Positions 1 through 6,959 of a stretch of DNA of 8,004 nt are shown piece by piece (within the stretch, counting starts at the first letter, position 1; each line of letters starts with the position of its first letter). Source of the DNA: an uncultured Holophagaceae bacterium (lineage in GTDB: Bacteria; Acidobacteriota; Holophagae; Holophagales; Holophagaceae); assembly GCA_903890595.1 (NCBI GenBank), contig CAITBU010000514.1:1-8004 (forward strand). The letters are read 5' to 3'. Position numbers and translations under genes: made by a program. A model generated the notes under the pieces. That model was not told the origin of the DNA and did not search any database. It saw only the letters and a list, made by a program, of their open reading frames with translations.

Positions 1-1341
1 GCAGTACACGTCGCGCCCTTGGTGCGCCGCTGCCACGCCGATAGACGCTGGGCAGTAGCCCATGGTTGATAGTCCACCGGTGATGATGTGGCGTTGGCCG
101 AACTTCACCTTGAAGGCCTGGGCGTGCACATGGAAACACGAACCCGTGTCCAGCACGACCACGGCTTCGCTGTTGAGGTGCTCGGAAAAGACCCGGGTGA
201 AGTGGTAGGAATTCAGGCCTTGGGTCTCGCTGGCATATTCAGGCAGGTCAACGGGATAGGCCTGCCGCCACTGGTGAATTTGCTCGACCCATCTAGCGCC
301 AGCGGGGGCCAGGGAGCCCGCTGCCGCGATGGCATCTTGCAAGAAAATGGACGCATCCATGAGCAAGGTGGCGTCGAAGGTGACCAAGGGCTTGCTGAGT
401 TCGTTCGGGTCCACATCCACGCCCAGTTTGAAGGCGCCGGGTGCGAAGGTCTTCGGATCGGCGTAGCCCACCAGGCCCATGCCCAGGCGACAGCCGATCA
501 CCAGCAGGAAATCGCAGTTCTGGACTGCAAAATTCGCGGGGCGATCGCCGTAGGTCCCGGGGCGTCCGATGAAGAGGGGGTGATCATCCCCGATGAGGTC
601 CATGCCAAGCCGGGAGGTCATGACTGGAATGTTCAGCTGGGTGGCAAACGCATGGAGCAGGTCGATGGCTCCAGCACTTCGAACCCCTGCACCAGCAAGA
701 ATACAGGGGCGCTTGGCGGAGGCGAGTCGACCCACCAGGGCAGCCACTTCGGCCGCTCGGGAGGCCTTCAGGTCCAGGCAGCCAGCCTCGAGGGCGGGGT
801 CAAAGCCCGGGTAGGCCTCGGGGTCGAAGTCCCAGGCTTGCACATCAATGGGGCACTCGATGTAGACGGGGCCAGGCCTCCCATGGGTCGCCAGGTAGAT
901 GGCCTTCTCCACTTCAAAGCGAATTTGCGAACGCTCCGACAGCATGACGGCGTACTTGGTGACCTGCGCAAAGAGCGGCAGGTTGTTGAAGCCCTGCAAG
1001 GCAAACTGCCGGGGGCCGGTGATGCGGGCATGCTCCAGCTTGGACTGGCCCGCGACCACGATGCAGGGGGCGCTGTCGACGAAGGCTCCGACCACTCCCG
1101 TGAGGGTGTTCAGCGCTCCGGGTCCAGCGGTGACAAGGGCAACACCAAGCTGTCCGGTGTAGCGCCCATAGGCCTCGGCCGCCATGGTGGCCGACTGCTC
1201 GTGGTGGCAACAAATGTAGGACTGTTCCTTGTTCTGCAGGAGGGCATCCGTCAGGTGCATGATCATGCCGCCGGTGACGAGGAACACGTGCTTCCCGCCC
1301 GCAGCGTGGAGGCTTTGCATGATGTAATCGGCAACCCGCAA
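1..1341 (-). CDS. ThDP-dependent enzyme, acetolactate-synthase/YerE-like (partial, 3' end beyond window)
   Basis: Probable thiamine-diphosphate carboligase that decarboxylates a 2-oxo acid and transfers the acyl carbanion; in this cluster the likely acceptor is the 4-keto group of a CDP-3,6-dideoxyhexose, as for YerE in yersiniose synthesis (inference). The first 447 residues are present of a family usually 550-600 long. The N-terminal PYR domain spans about 1-165: residues 20-25 FLVTGG, the ThDP-activating Glu48 in a CHHEQ motif, and an AGPGALNTLTG turn. A central domain follows (about 185-330; RPGTYGDRPANFAVQNCD, VIGCRLG), then the start of the C-terminal PP domain (GGLSTMGYCPASIG). The window ends just before the GDG...N Mg/ThDP motif should appear. 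The start is TTG at 1341: a stop lies eight codons upstream, GGGAGG precedes the TTG, and the resulting MRVADYI start matches the family. The next ATG (1320) would lose the conserved VADYI helix. It lies 78 nt after the SDR gene. FAD need and substrate are unknown. Confidence 0.9.
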   Translation of the reverse strand, partial: MRVADYIMQSLHAAGGKHVFLVTGGMIMHLTDALLQNKEQSYICCHHEQSATMAAEAYGRYTGQLGVALVTAGPGALNTLTGVVGAFVDSAPCIVVAGQSKLEHARITGPRQFALQGFNNLPLFAQVTKYAVMLSERSQIRFEVEKAIYLATHGRPGPVYIECPIDVQAWDFDPEAYPGFDPALEAGCLDLKASRAAEVAALVGRLASAKRPCILAGAGVRSAGAIDLLHAFATQLNIPVMTSRLGMDLIGDDHPLFIGRPGTYGDRPANFAVQNCDFLLVIGCRLGMGLVGYADPKTFAPGAFKLGVDVDPNELSKPLVTFDATLLMDASIFLQDAIAAAGSLAPAGARWVEQIHQWRQAYPVDLPEYASETQGLNSYHFTRVFSEHLNSEAVVVLDTGSCFHVHAQAFKVKFGQRHIITGGLSTMGYCPASIGVAAAHQGRDVYC

Positions 1342-1345
1342 GTGG

Positions 1346-1351
1346 CCTCCC
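1346..1351 (-). promoter_or_regulatory. Ribosome binding site deciding the TTG start
   Basis: GGGAGG on the minus strand, followed by a four-base spacer (CCAC) and TTG. The spacer is slightly short, but no comparable site precedes the next in-frame ATG at 1320, so this motif supports the TTG start of the ThDP enzyme. Confidence 0.6.
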
Positions 1352-1363
1352 GTTGGGTCTGCT

Positions 1364-1378
1364 CACCCCGAGGGGGTG
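1364..1378 (-). other. Small perfect inverted repeat in the SDR-ThDP gene gap
   Basis: CACCCC-CTC-GGGGTG on the minus strand gives a 6-bp GC-rich stem with a 3-base loop in the 78-nt gap between the SDR stop and the ThDP enzyme start, ending about 12 bases before the ribosome binding site. No T-run follows, so it is not an intrinsic terminator. It could slightly modulate readthrough or mRNA stability, or be chance. Confidence 0.3.
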
Positions 1379-1419
1379 GAATGATGGATGGCGATGGGTA
1401 GGGGCAACCGAAGGGAAGG

Positions 1420-2472
1420 CTACTTGGTCTGATGCCACTTCAGGGTATGCCGAATGGCAGTATCCAGGTCGGTTATCGCTTTCAATCCAAAGTCGCGGGT
1501 AGCCGCAGAGGTATCTGGGACCAGGATGGAGGTGGGAATGTTCCTCGAGGGAGCTGCATTCAGGAGGACCTCCAGCCGAGGCTGGGACTGGGCCGCGACC
1601 AGGCGCGCCACAGTTTCAACCGTGACGCCGGCGTCGGAGCCCAGGTTGTAGATCTGGCCGGTCTTGCCACGGACCAACATGACCAGAAGCCAGAGGGCCA
1701 GGTCCGCGCCGTAGAGCAGGCTTCGAACGGTCTGGCCATTCCCGAGCACACGGATGGGGCGCTTCTGGAGGGCGTCATTGATGAAGGTGTTGACGGCCCA
1801 AGGCGCATCAATGAGCTGGTAGGCCCCCACGAAAGCAAAGGGTCGCACGATTAATATGGGCAGACGCGATTGGCAGCGCGCTGCCGTCATGAGGGTCTCA
1901 GCGTAGCGCTTCGCCTCCGCATAGGTCGACTCGGCGGCACCGCAGGCGGGGGCTCCCATATAGGACTCGGGGATCCGCGTCAGCTCCGCGGGCTGCCAAC
2001 CGTAGATGTTGCCAGAGCTCACGTTGAGCATCATCCGAAGGTCTGATGCGCGCTCTGCGGCCTGGACCAGCGCCCGGGTCCCATCGGCAATGTTGATCAT
2101 GGTCCCGACGGGATTGATGGAGTGGGTCCGGTTATCCGGGTCACCCGCCGCATGGACGATGTAGTTCACGTCCCTGGGCAGGTCCACAAGGTCCCGAAGG
2201 TCGCCCTGAATGAACTCGACGTAGGGCTTGGCGGCAATGTGGGGCAGGCGCTCCTGGAAGCGGGCTCGGTTCCGGGCCAGCACCTTGAGCCGGATGTTCT
2301 TCCGGTGCACGTCGTTGAGGTGGCAGACCATTTCCGCGATCCACCCGCCCATGAAGCCTGAGCCTCCCGTGACGAGCAGGGTGGCATCGCGGAGCAGGTC
2401 CAGATCAGCGATGTGCTCCTGGATGACCCTGGAGCAGTCGTCCTGGAGCAATTGGATGGCAGCTTGCTTCAT
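1420..2472 (-). CDS. Extended SDR: NAD-dependent epimerase/dehydratase/reductase family
   Basis: A 350-residue nucleotide-sugar-modifying short-chain dehydrogenase. The Rossmann dinucleotide motif is TGGSGFMG at 35-42. The conserved VSSGNIYG stretch (151-158) supplies the catalytic Ser, and YAEAK gives Tyr184 and Lys188. VRPF (209-212) and the YNLGSD motif (275-280) are typical of extended SDRs that act on NDP-sugars. About 30 residues precede the first beta strand, a longer lead than usual. The ATG overlaps the aldolase stop by four bases (ATGA), with AAGGAG upstream, so translation is probably coupled. In context it most likely reduces or epimerises the ketone left after C-4 branching, the role YerF plays for yersiniose, but the precise reaction cannot be read from the sequence. 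The classical 4,6-dehydratase step is already covered by the gene at 5871-6959, so a second dehydratase is less likely. Confidence 0.88.
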   Translation of the reverse strand: MKQAAIQLLQDDCSRVIQEHIADLDLLRDATLLVTGGSGFMGGWIAEMVCHLNDVHRKNIRLKVLARNRARFQERLPHIAAKPYVEFIQGDLRDLVDLPRDVNYIVHAAGDPDNRTHSINPVGTMINIADGTRALVQAAERASDLRMMLNVSSGNIYGWQPAELTRIPESYMGAPACGAAESTYAEAKRYAETLMTAARCQSRLPILIVRPFAFVGAYQLIDAPWAVNTFINDALQKRPIRVLGNGQTVRSLLYGADLALWLLVMLVRGKTGQIYNLGSDAGVTVETVARLVAAQSQPRLEVLLNAAPSRNIPTSILVPDTSAATRDFGLKAITDLDTAIRHTLKWHQTK

Positions 2473-3494
2473 GATTGCTCCTTCTTGCTGGCAGCGATCT
2501 CCGCGGCGACCTCAATGATCAGGTCCTCCTGCCCGGCGATGATCCTGCGCCGCCCTAGCTCGAAAAACACGTCCCGGGGATCGATGTTGTACTCCGTGGA
2601 AAGCCTCTGGACATGCTTCGAGAAACCTGAGAACACCCCAGCAAGGCCACTCACCACACTCAAGGAGCTGATCCTGGGGATCTCCTTGAGGAGCTCCTGC
2701 TCGGCCATGTCCGCAGCATCCAGCATCCCGTACAGATCGATGCCGGTCTCGATACCCATGCGATGGAGGACCGCCACCAAGACTTCCAGTTGCGCATTAC
2801 CAGCGCCGGCCCCGAAGCCACGGGAGCAGCCATCCAAGATGGTCGCGCCGCACTCCATGGCCGTCACCGAGTTGGCGATGGCCATGCCCAGGTTGTTGTG
2901 GGCATGGAAGCCAACGGGAATGGAGAGGTTATCCATGAGGGCGCCGATGCGCTCGGTCACGTCACTGGGGAGGTAGTAGCCGGCGGAATCCATCAGGAGG
3001 ACGGCCTCCGCGCCGTAGTTTTCAAGCTTCTTGGCTTCTTCAGCAAGCAACTGTGCGCTGATCATGTGGGACATCATCAACACGCCAAAAACAGTGATCC
3101 CATTGGTGCGGCAGAAGCGGATGTGGCGCTCGGTGAGGTCCGCTTCGGAGCAGTGGGAGGCGACGCGCACCACATCCACGCCCAGATCCCGGGCGCGTTC
3201 CAGGTCTCGCTTGATGGTTCCGAAACCGGGGATGATGTGGATGCCAAGCTTGCTGTTGACCAAGTTTTCCCGGGCGGTGCGGAGCATGACATCGTCGTCG
3301 GTCTTGGCCAGTCCCACCTGCAGAGAGGAGGCTCCTAGGCCATTGCCATGCCCCACTTCAACGATGGGGATCCGGGCTTTCTCGGCAGCCCGGCAATACT
3401 TTGCAATCTGGTCCGCGCTGAGCTGATGGGAGACTGCATGGTTACCATCTCTAAGCGAGGGGTCGCTGACCAATACCTTTGTGACCTTTTGCAT
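2469..3494 (-). CDS. 4-hydroxy-2-oxovalerate aldolase-like pyruvate aldolase (DmpG/MhpE family)
   Basis: A 341-residue class II, divalent-metal-dependent aldolase of the HMGL/DRE-TIM family. The family interconverts 4-hydroxy-2-oxopentanoate with pyruvate and acetaldehyde. The N-terminal DPSLRDGNH motif holds catalytic Arg15, metal ligand Asp16 and His19. The second metal motif is GFHAHNNLG, with His197 and His199. GFGAGAGNAQLE (227-238) and ELGRRRIIAGQED (312-324) are family blocks. The start is ATG at 3494, which overlaps the dehydrogenase stop as TGATG and follows GGGGGAA; upstream in-frame codons lack support. Length is near DmpG (about 345). DmpF and DmpG homologues form a complex that channels acetaldehyde, and the coupled gene order suggests the same here. 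Two residues known to control C-4 stereochemistry and pocket shape in BphI look changed (His86, Phe288). A catabolic role is unlikely, since no aromatic-degradation gene is nearby; synthesis of a 2-oxo acid for the ThDP enzyme is my inference. Confidence 0.92.
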   Translation of the reverse strand: MQKVTKVLVSDPSLRDGNHAVSHQLSADQIAKYCRAAEKARIPIVEVGHGNGLGASSLQVGLAKTDDDVMLRTARENLVNSKLGIHIIPGFGTIKRDLERARDLGVDVVRVASHCSEADLTERHIRFCRTNGITVFGVLMMSHMISAQLLAEEAKKLENYGAEAVLLMDSAGYYLPSDVTERIGALMDNLSIPVGFHAHNNLGMAIANSVTAMECGATILDGCSRGFGAGAGNAQLEVLVAVLHRMGIETGIDLYGMLDAADMAEQELLKEIPRISSLSVVSGLAGVFSGFSKHVQRLSTEYNIDPRDVFFELGRRRIIAGQEDLIIEVAAEIAASKKEQS

Positions 3495-4363
3495 CAGTTC
3501 CCCCCATTCATGGCGAATTGCTCGGCCATGGCAATGGCCGCACAATTGATGATGTCCAGATTGCCGGCATACTCCGGAAGGTAATCGCCCCGGCCGCGCA
3601 CCTTGACCATGACCACAATGCGGTCGCCATCAAGGATCGGCCCCACCAGAATTTTATAGCCCGGTACATAGGTTTTGATTTTTTCGACGATGGGATCCAG
3701 CACCCTCTTGAGGGCTTCAATATCTGGGTTTTTCACGTTGGCAAAGATGGTGGTTTGCATGTCGATGCACGGAACCGCCGGGTTCAGGTTGAGGATGGCC
3801 TTGGTGCGCTTCGCCCCCGAAAAAGCCTGCAGGCCCTTTTCGGTGGTCTCGATGTATTCGTCCAGGTTGATGCGGGTGGCAGGGCCTGCGCTCTTGGAGG
3901 CAATGCTGGAGACCACTTCGAGGTAGTCCACCTCTGGGTGCGTCTGACCAATGGCAAAGGCCACCGGAATGGAGGCCTGGCCACCGCAGGTCACCATGTT
4001 GAGGTTGCTGCTCCCTAAGGAGGAATCGAGGTTCACGGCCGGCACACACATGGGGCCGACCTTGGCAGGGGTAAGATCGATCACCTGCTTGCCGAGCGCC
4101 TTGAGGATGGGCGCGTGGAGGGCGTGGTCCTTGGCCGAAGTGGCGTCGAAGACCAGGTCAATCTCATCTGCGTGCTCTGGGATGTAGTCAATACTCTGAT
4201 CGGAGCAGGTGATCCCCAGTGCCCGAGCCTTGTTCATCCCGGGCGAGGTATAGCCGCGCCCGATGAAAGCTACGCAGGTCAGGTGGGGAGACCGCATGGC
4301 TTTGACCAGCAGATCTGTCCCGATGTTGCCGGATCCAAGAATTGCAATTCTATACTGTTGCAT
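3494..4363 (-). CDS. Acetaldehyde dehydrogenase (acylating), DmpF/MhpF family, short form
   Basis: A 289-residue NAD-dependent enzyme that interconverts acetaldehyde plus CoA with acetyl-CoA. The Rossmann motif is GSGNIGTDL (10-18), followed by VFDATSA (71-77) and IDLTPA (95-100). The catalytic Cys126 lies in NMVTCGGQA. SKSAGPATRINLDEY (157-170 region) and the C-terminal DYLPEYAGNLDI block are characteristic. It is shorter than DmpF (about 310) because, as I align it from memory, the loop just before the YAGN block is about 15-20 residues smaller. The chosen ATG at 4363 has GGGGAGG six bases upstream; an earlier ATG at 4399 is in frame but lacks such a site and would add 12 non-family residues. 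The gene ends in a one-base overlap with the aldolase, consistent with a bifunctional aldolase-dehydrogenase complex. In this setting it may reduce acetyl-CoA to acetaldehyde for the aldolase (inference). Confidence 0.92.
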   Translation of the reverse strand: MQQYRIAILGSGNIGTDLLVKAMRSPHLTCVAFIGRGYTSPGMNKARALGITCSDQSIDYIPEHADEIDLVFDATSAKDHALHAPILKALGKQVIDLTPAKVGPMCVPAVNLDSSLGSSNLNMVTCGGQASIPVAFAIGQTHPEVDYLEVVSSIASKSAGPATRINLDEYIETTEKGLQAFSGAKRTKAILNLNPAVPCIDMQTTIFANVKNPDIEALKRVLDPIVEKIKTYVPGYKILVGPILDGDRIVVMVKVRGRGDYLPEYAGNLDIINCAAIAMAEQFAMNGGN

Positions 4364-4369
4364 CCAGAA

Positions 4370-4376
4370 CCTCCCC
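4370..4376 (-). promoter_or_regulatory. Ribosome binding site of the acetaldehyde dehydrogenase
   Basis: GGGGAGG on the minus strand with a six-base spacer to the ATG at 4363. It decides that start over the in-frame ATG at 4399. The rest of the 102-nt gap to the upstream rfbH stop (4377-4465) holds no gene, no convincing hairpin terminator and no clear promoter. Confidence 0.7.
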
Positions 4377-4465
4377 AAGTTTCGTTGCATTACAGGCATC
4401 CATTCTATCCCTCCCCAGCAGGCCGAGGAGTTTTTATCTGGCCGCCGATGGGGCGCCCGATGCCA

Positions 4466-5857
4466 TCAAGAGCGCCCGAAGGACGTTCGTACGACTGCAA
4501 TGATGTGATCGAGATGTTCGCGGGTCAGCCCGGGGTAGGTCCCCACGAACAAGGAATCGTTCATGATCCGATCCGCTCCGGCCAGGTCGCCGATCACTCT
4601 GAAGGCCTGACCTTGAGAATCCTTGGCCAGCTGGACGAAGGCTGGTTGGCGCACCAGATTGCCGCCAAACAACATGCGGTTACCGATCTTGGCGTCGTCC
4701 AAGGCGCGGGCCAGGCCCGTCCGTGACAGGGGTCCGCCGGGCTTCACCAGCATCATGAAACCAAACCAACTGGGGGTCACCAGGGGCTTGCCTGCTTCCC
4801 ACTGAAAGCCTGACTCACTCCAGCCGGTGGCGTGGGTGGGGAGTGTGAAGTCAAGGACATCAGCGAGGTCCATAAGGCCGCGGCGAAGGTAGCTCCAGTT
4901 GTCAATGCGGCTCTGGATGAAGCCGGGCAGCTTTTTGAGCTGCTGGCGGCCGATGGCTGCCTGCGGATCCAGCGGCTTCAGGTTATAGCCCAGGTGGCTG
5001 TAGATGTACTTGTGGTCGTACCCTTGGGGTAGCTCGCCCAGCTGCCATTCGAACCGGCGGCGGCAGGTGTTGTCCTTCCCGGAAGGGCACCAGCAATCAC
5101 GACCCCAATCCCGAATGCTCTCAGCCACGCTTTTCAGTAGGGATTCTTTCGTTACATTGACCGCACCCCCCTCGCCCAGGGTGAGGTGATGGGGCGGGTA
5201 GAAGCTCTGGGTAGAGAGATCTCCAAACGTGCCGGTGAGGGCATCCCCATAGCGACTGCCCAGGCTGTCGCAGTTGTCTTCGATAAGCCACAGCCCCTTG
5301 TCTCTGCAGAAGCGCACCACTTCGGTTAAATCAAAGGGGTTGCCCAAGGTGTGGGCGACCATGACAGCCTTGGTCTTCCCGGCGACATAGGCATCCTCAA
5401 GGTGGTCGATCCGGAGGTTTCCGGTGATCGGGTCATTGTCGATAAAGACAGGCACCGCCCCGCACTGAATGATGGGGGCCACGGTGGTTGGGAAGCCCGC
5501 GGCGACGGTGATGACTTCATCCCCAGGGCAGACTCGGCGTTCCCCCAGGCGATGACTGGTGAGCGTAGCCATGGCCACCAGGTTTGCCGAGCTTCCGGAG
5601 TTCACAAGGAGGGTCCTGGAAACCCCGAGGAAGGCGGCCAACTCAGCTTCAAAGGCCGCCCCTTCAGGGCCCAGCGTCAGCCAGAAATCGAGCATGGAGG
5701 AGACGCCCGCCACGACCTCTTCCTCGTCAAAGACGCGACCGGCATAGGGCACGACCGATTGGCCAGGAAGGAAGGGTTTGGGGACTTCCCGAAGCCGGAT
5801 GAGCTCGCGGGTGCGTTCCAGGATCTCTTGGCGAAGCTGGGTCAGGCGATCGGTCAT
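4466..5857 (-). CDS. rfbH: CDP-6-deoxy-D-xylo-4-hexulose 3-dehydrase (E1)
   Basis: PMP/PLP-dependent [2Fe-2S] enzyme that removes the C-3 hydroxyl of CDP-4-keto-6-deoxyglucose, giving the CDP-4-keto-3,6-dideoxyhexose precursor of abequose, paratose, tyvelose, ascarylose and yersiniose. It belongs to the DegT/DnrJ/EryC1 aminotransferase fold, but the PLP-binding Lys is replaced by His223 in SFYPPHHLTLGEGG, the hallmark of E1. The cluster cysteines are present: Cys196 (IEDNCDS) and Cys255, Cys257, Cys265 in CWCPSGKDNTC. Cys196-Cys255 has 58 intervening residues, against 57 in the Yersinia enzyme as I recall it. The product is 463 residues, slightly longer than the usual about 437. The ATG at 5857 (MTDRLTQL) has AGGA six bases upstream and lies 13 nt after the rfbG stop; a longer in-frame version would overlap rfbG. 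E1 needs an E3 reductase (RfbI/DdhD type), and none lies in the window. Confidence 0.95.
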   Translation of the reverse strand: MTDRLTQLRQEILERTRELIRLREVPKPFLPGQSVVPYAGRVFDEEEVVAGVSSMLDFWLTLGPEGAAFEAELAAFLGVSRTLLVNSGSSANLVAMATLTSHRLGERRVCPGDEVITVAAGFPTTVAPIIQCGAVPVFIDNDPITGNLRIDHLEDAYVAGKTKAVMVAHTLGNPFDLTEVVRFCRDKGLWLIEDNCDSLGSRYGDALTGTFGDLSTQSFYPPHHLTLGEGGAVNVTKESLLKSVAESIRDWGRDCWCPSGKDNTCRRRFEWQLGELPQGYDHKYIYSHLGYNLKPLDPQAAIGRQQLKKLPGFIQSRIDNWSYLRRGLMDLADVLDFTLPTHATGWSESGFQWEAGKPLVTPSWFGFMMLVKPGGPLSRTGLARALDDAKIGNRMLFGGNLVRQPAFVQLAKDSQGQAFRVIGDLAGADRIMNDSLFVGTYPGLTREHLDHIIAVVRTSFGRS

Positions 5858-5870
5858 GGAGGGTCCTAGG

Positions 5871-6959
5871 TCAGATGGTCCACGGGAGCTTGGCATGAGC
5901 AGCGGCGGCCCCATATGCCTTGATTTGTTGATCCGTTAGCGTCGTTGCATCTTCCCCATGGTGCTGTCCTCGGTACCACAGCACGGTCTGGCGCACGGTC
6001 TCGGGGAAGTCCCACACGCCGTGCCACCCAAAGCCCTCCCGGGCCTTGGAACAATCCAGCTTTAGGAGGCCCGCTTCGTGGGGCTGGTTGGGATCCCGGT
6101 TGATCTGAACCTCCCCTGTGCCCCAAGTCGCAACCAGAGCACGGGCCAGGGCTTCCACGGTCACGACGTTCTCCTCGTTGGGCCCGAAGTTCCATCCTTC
6201 GGCCAAACGCCAGCCCTCCCTTTGGCACAGGCGGGCGCCCAGATCGAGGTAACCCGACAGGGGTTCGAGCACATGCTGCCAGGGACGGGTGGCTCCAGGG
6301 TTGCGGAGCACCAGGGGACGACCGGCCTCGATCCCCTTCACGAAGTCCACCACGATGCGATCCGAGGCCCAGTCGCCGCCACCGATTACATTCCCGGCTC
6401 GGGCCGAAGCCAGGCGGAGGCCGTCCTGCTTCTGGAAGAAGGAGCGCCGCCAGCTCGCCACCGCGAGCTCCACCGCCCCCTTGCTGGAGCTGTAGGGGTC
6501 GTGCCCTCCCATGGGGTCGGTCTCGCGATAGCCCCAGATTTGTTCATGGTTTTCATAGCATTTATCAGAGGTGACAACCATACAGGCCTGAACACTCTCC
6601 GCCTGCCGCAAGGCCTCCAGCAGGTTGATGGTTCCCCCGACGTTCACATCCCAGGTTCTCTTGGGGTCCTGATAGCCTGCCCGCACGAGGGCCTGAGCAG
6701 CCAGGTGGAACACCAACTCAGGCTTGACTTCTTCAACTACCCGCTTCAGTGCTTCGGCATCTCTGATGTCGAGCTGGCGGTGATCAACCTGGTGCTCCAG
6801 ATCGAGCAGCGCGAAGTGGCTGGGCGAGGTGGCCGGCGCCAGGGCAACGCCCGTTACCGTCGCCCCCAGATCGAGGAGCCAGCGGGTGAGCCAGGACCCC
6901 TTGAAGCCGGTGTGCCCTGTGACGAGAACGCGCTTGCCTTGATAGAGCCCCAGGAACAT
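5871..6959 (-). CDS. rfbG: CDP-glucose 4,6-dehydratase
   Basis: A 362-residue extended SDR that converts CDP-glucose to CDP-4-keto-6-deoxyglucose using tightly bound NAD+, the committed step toward CDP-3,6-dideoxyhexoses. The Rossmann motif is TGHTGFKG (14-21), a signature of this dehydratase subfamily. TSDKCYEN carries the dehydratase acid/base pair Asp132-Lys133. The catalytic Tyr156 and Lys160 lie in PYSSSK. ARAGNVIGGGDW and RNPGATRPWQHVLEPL are family-specific blocks. The ATG at 6959 overlaps the rfbF stop as TGATG, with GGAAGG about seven bases upstream. Two GTG codons immediately before this ATG are in frame and cannot be fully excluded; they would add two residues. It sits between the cytidylyltransferase and the C-3 dehydrase, the usual order. 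Confidence 0.96.
   Translation of the reverse strand: MFLGLYQGKRVLVTGHTGFKGSWLTRWLLDLGATVTGVALAPATSPSHFALLDLEHQVDHRQLDIRDAEALKRVVEEVKPELVFHLAAQALVRAGYQDPKRTWDVNVGGTINLLEALRQAESVQACMVVTSDKCYENHEQIWGYRETDPMGGHDPYSSSKGAVELAVASWRRSFFQKQDGLRLASARAGNVIGGGDWASDRIVVDFVKGIEAGRPLVLRNPGATRPWQHVLEPLSGYLDLGARLCQREGWRLAEGWNFGPNEENVVTVEALARALVATWGTGEVQINRDPNQPHEAGLLKLDCSKAREGFGWHGVWDFPETVRQTVLWYRGQHHGEDATTLTDQQIKAYGAAAAHAKLPWTI

Noticed and set aside
1364..1378. Intrinsic terminator between the SDR and ThDP genes
   Set aside because: The 6-bp stem is followed by mixed sequence (GAGCAGACC) with no T-run.
88..1401. 437-codon open frame on the plus strand
   Set aside because: It is antisense to the ThDP enzyme, whose minus-strand translation carries clear family motifs. 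The plus-strand translation has no recognisable domain; long antisense frames are common at this GC content.
914..1438. 174-codon minus-strand frame overlapping the ThDP gene and the end of the SDR
   Set aside because: It is an out-of-frame reading rich in Arg, His and Pro; the real product is in the adjacent frame starting at the TTG at 1341.
1..2472. Direct naming of the ThDP enzyme and SDR as yerE and yerF
   Set aside because: The families and context fit, but the ThDP enzyme is truncated and the added aldolase/dehydrogenase pair suggests a different donor, so the symbols would overstate the evidence.
2469..4363. Aromatic meta-cleavage catabolic operon
   Set aside because: The aldolase and acylating dehydrogenase match that pathway's last two enzymes, but no hydratase, decarboxylase, dioxygenase or hydrolase is near, and both flanks are CDP-sugar genes.
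4377..4465. Internal promoter or a 10-codon peptide after rfbH
   Set aside because: A TTGATG and a GATAAA can be found on the minus strand, but the spacing is about 25 bases. The short frame starting in the rfbH stop has no features beyond its overlap.
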